Assembly: GCF_001647275.1 (NCBI RefSeq)
Contig: NZ_LRMM01000031.1
Coordinates: 1-51,594, forward strand
Direction of reading: 5' to 3'
DNA length: 51,594 nucleotides
Source of the DNA: Rufibacter ruber
GTDB lineage: Bacteria > Bacteroidota > Bacteroidia > Cytophagales > Hymenobacteraceae
Part shown: piece after piece, positions 49,310-51,594 of the stretch
How the letters are laid out: every line of letters begins with the position of its first letter
Position numbering within the stretch: the first letter of the stretch is position 1
Program-made: the position numbers and the translations under genes
Notes under the pieces: model-generated
What the model saw: the letters and a program-made list of their open reading frames with translations, nothing else
Databases searched by the model: none
Told to the model about the DNA's origin: nothing

Positions 49310-51526
49310 ATGACCAAAAAAAAGAAGATAAAGGCTAAAAAGCCTTCTTTGCTTTTCCTATTGGCGGTGATGGGCTGTACGTCTACCCAGCCGCAGCAGC
49401 CTGCCTCAACTGAATCTGCCACGCCTCCACCAACTGCCCAGATGAAACTTCCCGCGTTTGACAATTACCTCCTCAAAGAGTGGCTGGGGCCGTACGGCGG
49501 CGTGCCGGCCTTTGACAAAATGGACCTGGCGCTCCTGAAACCGGCCATGGAGCGGGGCATGGAACTGCAGTTGGCTGAGATTGACCGCATCACCAACAAC
49601 CCCGAAGCGCCCACCTTTGAGAATACCATTGAAGCGTATGAGCAGGCGGGCTCGGCGCTGGGCCGGGCCATGACCTATTACAGCATCTGGAGCAGCAATT
49701 TGTCCACGCCCGAGTTCCGGAAGATTCAGGCCGAGCTGGCACCGAAGCTGTCTGAGTTCCGGTCTAAGATTTCGCAGAACCCTAAGCTGTTTGCCCGCAT
49801 CAAGGCCGTGTATGACCAGTCGCAGAAAACGCCGTTGCCCGCAGACCAGCAGCGGGTGGTGCAGCTCATTTATGAAGACTTCGCCATGGAAGGCGCGGGG
49901 TTGAGCGCAGAGGCGAAGCAACGGTATGCCGCTATCAACAAAGAACTGTCCAGCCTGTACACCTCGTTTGCGAACAATACGCTGGCCGATGAGGAGAAAT
50001 ACGTGACCTACTTCACCAAAGACCAGCTGGGCGGTTTGCCCGAAAGTTTTGTGAAGGCCGCCGCCAAAGCCGCCGCTGACCGCGGAAAACCGGGCCAGTA
50101 CGCCGTCACCAACACCCGCTCCAGCATGGACCAGTTCCTGACGTATTCAGACAACCGCGCCCTGCGCGAAAAAGTCTGGAACACCTACTACTCCCGCGGC
50201 GACAACGGCGATGCTACAGACAACAACCAGAACATCACCAAGATTCTGCAACTACGTGACGAGCGGGTAAAACTGCTGGGCTATGACACCTACGCCGATT
50301 GGCGCTTGCAGAACCGCATGGCCAAGAACCCCAAGAACGCCATGGCCCTGATGGAGGCCGTATGGCCCGCTGCCCTGGCCCGCGTAAAAGAGGAAGTGCG
50401 GGATATGCAGGCCGTCGCCAACAAAACCGGCGCAAAGATTACCATTGCCCCCTGGGATTACCGCTACTACGCTGAGAAAGTGCGCAAACAGAAATATGAC
50501 CTGGATTCTGAGGAAGTGAAGCAGTACCTGGAGCTGGGCAACCTCACACAAGCCATTTTCTATACCGCCGGCGAGCTGTTCAATTACAACTTCACTCCGG
50601 TGCCCGAAGGATCGGTGCCGGTGTTCCATGAAGACGTGAAGGTCTGGGAAGTCACTGATAAAACCACCGGCGAGCATATTGGCCTCTGGTATCTGGACCC
50701 GTTCGCGCGGCCGGGCAAGCGGTCGGGGGCGTGGGCCTCGCCGTACCGCAGCCACACCACCTACAAGGGCAAAGAGACTGTGCTGGCATCTAACAACTCC
50801 AACTTCGTGAAACCCGCACCCGGTGACCCGGTGCTAGTTTCCTGGGATGATGCTACCACGTTTTTCCATGAGTTCGGCCACGCGCTGCACTTCCTGTCTT
50901 CTAACGTGAAATACCCCACCCTGAACGGTGGCGTGCGCGACTATACCGAGTTCCAGAGCCAGCTGCTGGAGCGTTGGTTGTCTACAGATAGGGTGATTAA
51001 CCAGTTCCTGAAGCACCACAAAACCGGGCAGGTGATGCCCCCGGCGCTGGTGGCCAAAATCAAGAAAGCGTCCACCTTCAACCAGGGCTTCGCGACCACT
51101 GAGTTCCTGGCTTCGGCGCTGATGGACCTGAAGTACCACACGCTGTCTGACCCCACTGGCCTGGACCCAGATAAATTTGAGCGCGAAACCTTGGCGGCCC
51201 TGAACATGCCCAAAGAAATTGTGATGCGCCACCGTTCGCCGCACTTCACGCACGTATTCTCCGGGGAAGGCTACGCCGCCGGTTACTACGGCTACCTTTG
51301 GGCAGACGTGCTCACTTCAGATGCCGCCGAGGCCTTTGCCGAAGCGCCGGGCGGGTTCTATGACAAAGACGTGGCCGCCAAACTGGTGAAATACCTCTTC
51401 GCGCCGCGCAACTCCATGGATCCCGCAGAGGCCTACCGCCTGTTCAGGGGCCGTGACGCCAGGATAGACGCCCTCATGCGTGACCGCGGCTTTCCGGTGC
51501 CAGGCGAGAAGGCGAAGAAAAAGTAA
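49310..51526 (+). CDS. M3-family metallopeptidase (peptidyl-dipeptidase Dcp-like) lipoprotein
   Basis: 738 aa. The N-terminal basic region and lipobox (LLFLLAVMGC) indicate export and lipid anchoring. Zinc-binding HEFGH lies at about residues 521-525 (TTFFHEFGHALHFLSS), with the third ligand Glu about 25 residues later (GVRDYTEFQSQLLERWL); the downstream substrate loop SGEGYAAGYYGYLWADVL is typical of M3 Dcp enzymes. The N-terminal helical domain (residues 40-400) is the usual lid. It removes dipeptides from C-termini of small peptides in the periplasm. It is not in an operon with the GH43 gene (286-bp gap with repeats). Confidence 0.95.
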   Translation: MTKKKKIKAKKPSLLFLLAVMGCTSTQPQQPASTESATPPPTAQMKLPAFDNYLLKEWLGPYGGVPAFDKMDLALLKPAMERGMELQLAEIDRITNNPEAPTFENTIEAYEQAGSALGRAMTYYSIWSSNLSTPEFRKIQAELAPKLSEFRSKISQNPKLFARIKAVYDQSQKTPLPADQQRVVQLIYEDFAMEGAGLSAEAKQRYAAINKELSSLYTSFANNTLADEEKYVTYFTKDQLGGLPESFVKAAAKAAADRGKPGQYAVTNTRSSMDQFLTYSDNRALREKVWNTYYSRGDNGDATDNNQNITKILQLRDERVKLLGYDTYADWRLQNRMAKNPKNAMALMEAVWPAALARVKEEVRDMQAVANKTGAKITIAPWDYRYYAEKVRKQKYDLDSEEVKQYLELGNLTQAIFYTAGELFNYNFTPVPEGSVPVFHEDVKVWEVTDKTTGEHIGLWYLDPFARPGKRSGAWASPYRSHTTYKGKETVLASNNSNFVKPAPGDPVLVSWDDATTFFHEFGHALHFLSSNVKYPTLNGGVRDYTEFQSQLLERWLSTDRVINQFLKHHKTGQVMPPALVAKIKKASTFNQGFATTEFLASALMDLKYHTLSDPTGLDPDKFERETLAALNMPKEIVMRHRSPHFTHVFSGEGYAAGYYGYLWADVLTSDAAEAFAEAPGGFYDKDVAAKLVKYLFAPRNSMDPAEAYRLFRGRDARIDALMRDRGFPVPGEKAKKK

Positions 51527-51567
51527 GTAGATTTCTGGCTTCGCCTGATGTTTTACTGCTGCGTCGC

Positions 51568-51594
51568 TGTTTTCTCAAAACATGGCCGAAAAAC
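51568..51594. repeat. Nested palindrome, REP-like (copy 11, cut by window end)
   Basis: GCTGTTTTCTCAAAACATGGCCGAAAAAC after the M3 peptidase gene shows the same inner/outer arm arrangement, incomplete at the edge. Confidence 0.5.

Overview
The window looks like chromosomal DNA of a pink or red soil bacterium of the Bacteroidota, family Hymenobacteraceae (a Rufibacter/Pontibacter-type genome is my best guess). The basis is the character of the core proteins (LytS/LytTR pairs, RND efflux, a PheS with an extra Cys-rich insert, DUF4260, secreted GH43 and M3 lipoprotein peptidase), the lack of clear Shine-Dalgarno sequences, and many nested CTGTTTT.../...AAAACAG palindromes after core genes. No database search was possible.

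Region 1 (about 1-24,430) is an AT-richer genomic island next to an intact tRNA-Asn (24,427-24,500, minus). It opens with a 5'-truncated tyrosine recombinase, a coiled-coil hypothetical, an excisionase-like HTH protein, a small coupled ORF and a RepA/RecA-like P-loop ATPase whose 5' end carries an 11-bp-phased GCAAC array. The cargo is a stack of defence systems: McrB-McrC with a third co-directional gene (minus, 9154-4216); a DRT2-like reverse transcriptase (minus, 10,829-9,411) preceded by a strongly folded non-coding leader; a complete type I restriction-modification operon hsdM-hsdS-hsdR (plus, 11,502-17,245); several small unknown genes; and a two-gene SIR2-like plus giant P-loop NTPase module (minus, 23,895-18,783). 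No relaxase or conjugation genes are seen.

Region 2 (about 24,500-51,594) is GC-richer core chromosome: 3-hydroxyacyl-CoA dehydrogenase, a lipoprotein and pheS on the minus strand; a LiaF-like/LytS/LytTR signalling operon; a TetR-TolC-adaptor-RND permease efflux operon followed by an acyl-carrier-like protein whose phosphopantetheine serine is replaced by threonine; a stand-alone CheB-like protein; a DUF4260 protein; a SWI2/SNF2 helicase; a GH43 glycosidase; and an M3 peptidase. The 28.4-38.5 kb block is bracketed by inverted copies of a long composite intergenic repeat. One AT-rich intruder, a GapS4a-like gene (41,796-43,928), forms a second, single-gene defence islet.

The best candidate for an undescribed system is the reverse transcriptase with its leader RNA (10,831 to about 11,160). 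That leader folds into a closed multibranch structure, and its complementary strand has an open frame encoding a hydrophobic segment. The SIR2/NTPase pair and the phased GCAAC array come next.
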